Source: JAQIBY01 sp051747965
GTDB taxonomy: Bacteria; Bacteroidota; Bacteroidia; Bacteroidales; ML635J-15
Length of the DNA stretch: 64,000 bases
Assembly (NCBI GenBank): GCA_051747965.1
Contig: JBNJGS010000005.1
Location: 6,819-70,818 of the forward strand
Direction: 5' to 3'
Shown: one piece after another, positions 62,162 through 64,000 of the stretch
Layout: each line of letters starts with the position of its first letter
Position numbering within the stretch: position 1 is the stretch's first letter
Notes under the pieces: model-generated
Databases searched by the model: none
What the model saw: only the letters and a program-made list of their open reading frames with translations
What the model was told of the DNA's origin: nothing
Made by a program: the position numbers and the translations under genes

Positions 62162-63570
62162 TCTTTACCCTGGCTGATTTCTTTTATCTCGGACATGATT
62201 TTCTGAGCAAGCTCCTCAGCCCTCTCGCGGGTTTTGCTTTCCGAATAAATCCGGATGATGGGTTCGGTATTGGATTTGCGCAAATGCACCCATTCTTTGC
62301 CGAATTCTATTTTTACACCATCCACTGTGCTGACAGGCTGGCCGGAATATTTCTCTTTCATAGCCTGCAAAATAGCATCCACATCGGTTTCCGGGGTAAG
62401 TTGAATTTTGTTTTTGGAAATAACATATTCAGGATAGCCGGAGCGAATGGCCGACACTTTGCTGCCCCGCTTAGCCATCAATGTCAGAAACAAAGCGATG
62501 CCAACCAGTGCATCACGGCCTGAATGCAGGTCGGGATAGATTACCCCGCCGTTGCCTTCACCGCCAATCACAGCATTGACTTCCTTCATTTTCTCAACTA
62601 CATTCACTTCACCCACAGCAGATGCGAAATATTCAGCACCTTCATATGCTTCTGTGATATCACGCAGTGCCCGGGTAGAAGACATGTTGCTTACTGTGTT
62701 GCCGCGTTTGTTTTGCAGTATAAAATCGGCGACTGCCACCAGGGTATATTCCTCGCCAAACATGCTGCCATCTTCGCACACGATGGCCAGCCGGTCCACA
62801 TCGGGATCAACCACAAAGCCAACATCGGCCCCTTCTTTACGAATGGTTTCCGAAATGGCGCTAAGGTTTTCAGGCAAGGGTTCCGGATTGTGCGGGAAAT
62901 CTCCTGTGGGCTCACAGTAAAGTTTCTTTATCTGATTAACCCCGAGGGCTTTCAATAATTCGGGAATATCAAGGCCTCCGACAGAATTCACGCAATCAAT
63001 GGCCACAGTGTAATTTTGCTGCCGGATTTTTTCCACATCCACCAAAGGCAGATCCAGTATTGCCTGTATATGCTTGTTTCTGTAGTTTTCAATGTAAACA
63101 GATGAACCCAGATTCATCACATCCTGATACGTAAAACCGGCAGTTTCGGCCAGCTTAAGAATGGTTTTTCCTTCTTCAGCATTGAGGAATTCTCCCTTAT
63201 TGTTGAGAAGTTTGAGTGCGTTGTATTCTTTGGGATTATGACTTGCCGTGATGATAATACCGCCATCGGCTTTTTCCATGATCACGGCCATCTCTGTTGT
63301 AGGTGTGCTTGCCATGCCGATGTTTATGATGTGCAGCCCCATGCTTTTGAGCGTGGCGCAGATAATATCGGAAACCATGGGACCTGAAATCCGCGCATCT
63401 CTGCCTACCACCACATGAATTTTATCTGTTTTGGGATTTTTTCCTGATGAAGATATCAGCCAGTCTGCATAGGCTGAAGTAAACAGTACGATGTCCTGAG
63501 GTGTAAGATTATCGCCGGGTTTACCGCCAATGGTGCCGCGGATGCCGGATATGGATTTTATCAGTGTCAT
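62158..63570 (-). CDS. glmM: Phosphohexomutase, GlmM type
   Basis: 470 residues of the alpha-D-phosphohexomutase family. Active-site Ser in IIITASHNPKEYN (~107), metal loop VDPDVDRLAIV, sugar loop GGEGNGGVIYPDLHSGRDAL and phosphate loop RKSNTEPIIRIYSES. The GEGNGG sugar loop and the length point to phosphoglucosamine mutase as found in Bacteroidota and archaea rather than to phosphomannomutase. It makes glucosamine 1-phosphate for UDP-GlcNAc. Converges with the LD-carboxypeptidase gene, sharing its last bases (62158-62161). Substrate choice is fairly but not fully certain. Confidence 0.9.
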   Translation of the reverse strand: MTLIKSISGIRGTIGGKPGDNLTPQDIVLFTSAYADWLISSSGKNPKTDKIHVVVGRDARISGPMVSDIICATLKSMGLHIINIGMASTPTTEMAVIMEKADGGIIITASHNPKEYNALKLLNNKGEFLNAEEGKTILKLAETAGFTYQDVMNLGSSVYIENYRNKHIQAILDLPLVDVEKIRQQNYTVAIDCVNSVGGLDIPELLKALGVNQIKKLYCEPTGDFPHNPEPLPENLSAISETIRKEGADVGFVVDPDVDRLAIVCEDGSMFGEEYTLVAVADFILQNKRGNTVSNMSSTRALRDITEAYEGAEYFASAVGEVNVVEKMKEVNAVIGGEGNGGVIYPDLHSGRDALVGIALFLTLMAKRGSKVSAIRSGYPEYVISKNKIQLTPETDVDAILQAMKEKYSGQPVSTVDGVKIEFGKEWVHLRKSNTEPIIRIYSESKTRERAEELAQKIMSEIKEISQGKD

Positions 63571-63670
63571 AATGTATCTTTTGGCGTAAAATTACAAAAT
63601 ATTCGGTTAAGAAGACAAGTTTGCCGAATAAATGACGAATCAAACACATAAAATCATGTCATTCAGTATA

Positions 63671-64000
63671 TCAGGCATCCCGGGTGTCAAAACCTGGCCG
63701 TTTGAAATCCCATGCTCCCGGAAATTTGACTTCTGCAGTTTGCTTTATCCTCGAGAGCTGTCGCAAAAATTCCAGCAGTTCATCTTCCCATTCGGGAAAA
63801 GCTTTGTACAATACCGAAAGTGCCTCAATTGATCGCTGTATAGCAATCAGGGCAATTTTCGCACTACCCAGTCGGTCTTTTTGCCAGATTTCACGCATTT
63901 CGGGATCATCCTGCATGGAAATATCCTTCATCAGGCTTCTGGTAATTTTTACACTGATAAAGAGGCTGTACCAACGGATGACTTCGGCACTGTCGCGCAC
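63671..64000 (-). CDS. Unrecognised protein, 3' part (5' end outside window)
   Basis: The frame is open to the right edge, so the start is missing; 109 residues are seen. The fragment is helical and charged, with VIRWYSLFISVKITRSLMKDIS, REIWQKDRLGSAKIALIAI and a C-terminal EVKFPGAWDFKRPGFDTRDA. Trp/Tyr at regular spacing in helices suggests a four-helix bundle. No family recognised. It runs toward glmM on the same strand, 100 bases upstream of its start. Confidence 0.7.
   Translation of the reverse strand: MRDSAEVIRWYSLFISVKITRSLMKDISMQDDPEMREIWQKDRLGSAKIALIAIQRSIEALSVLYKAFPEWEDELLEFLRQLSRIKQTAEVKFPGAWDFKRPGFDTRDA

Overview
The window looks like chromosomal DNA of a Bacteroidota bacterium, most likely a marine or anaerobic Bacteroidales/Marinilabiliales-type lineage, taken from a draft or metagenome assembly (two runs of exactly 100 N at 2361-2460 and 14213-14312). 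The assignment rests on four proteins with type IX secretion (T9SS) C-terminal sorting domains, a TonB-dependent receptor paired with a DUF4249 lipoprotein, GWxTD, DUF6252 and BT_3928-type DoxX proteins, many lipoproteins with a Cys lipobox, and promoters of the Bacteroidota form TTTG-N19-TAnnTTTG rather than -35/-10 boxes. Ribosome binding sites are A-rich rather than GGAGG.

Layout. 1-2.0 kb: a pair of M16 peptidase genes (the first cut by the window edge). 2.0-2.7 kb: a palindrome-rich tandem repeat broken by an assembly gap, next to tRNA-Pro(GGG). 2.9-6.2 kb: TonB-dependent receptor plus DUF4249 lipoprotein. 6.4-7.3 kb: thioredoxin reductase. 7.5-14.1 kb: a 2205-residue multi-domain T9SS surface protein built around a ~2 kb internal tandem duplication. 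14.1-14.6 kb: terminator, second gap and inverted repeats. 14.6-20 kb: mutS, a DUF2147 protein, a saccharopine-dehydrogenase-family enzyme, a small T9SS protein. 20.3-24.2 kb: a hybrid histidine kinase with about six PAS domains. 24.3-34.0 kb: a long minus-strand operon (DoxX-family protein, tpiA, prmA, a giant 1505-residue exported protein of unknown function, a GWxTD lipoprotein, rlmB). 34.1-37.4 kb: tmk, and divergently folP, cdaA and an epimerase. 37.4-43.2 kb: a DUF6252 lipoprotein, then an operon in which an exported von Willebrand A protein sits between the two halves of a split transketolase, followed by an ECF sigma factor, a membrane anti-sigma-like protein and a Spy-like periplasmic protein. 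43.3-47.1 kb: RluA-family pseudouridine synthase, T9SS protein and PASTA protein on the minus strand. 47.2-55 kb: elbB, a secreted endonuclease/phosphatase-fold protein, small envelope proteins, SPFH protein, universal stress protein and a nucleoside phosphorylase. 55-64 kb: GH20 hexosaminidase and GH2 beta-mannosidase (head to head), a lipoprotein amidohydrolase, LD-carboxypeptidase, a GlmM-type mutase and a partial unknown gene.

Most genes are housekeeping or envelope genes. No CRISPR array, phage, transposase or recognised defence system was seen. The observations most worth following are the giant exported protein with its operon, the von Willebrand A gene inside the split transketolase operon with a downstream ECF/anti-sigma/Spy set, the internally duplicated T9SS protein, and the palindromic repeats at both assembly gaps.
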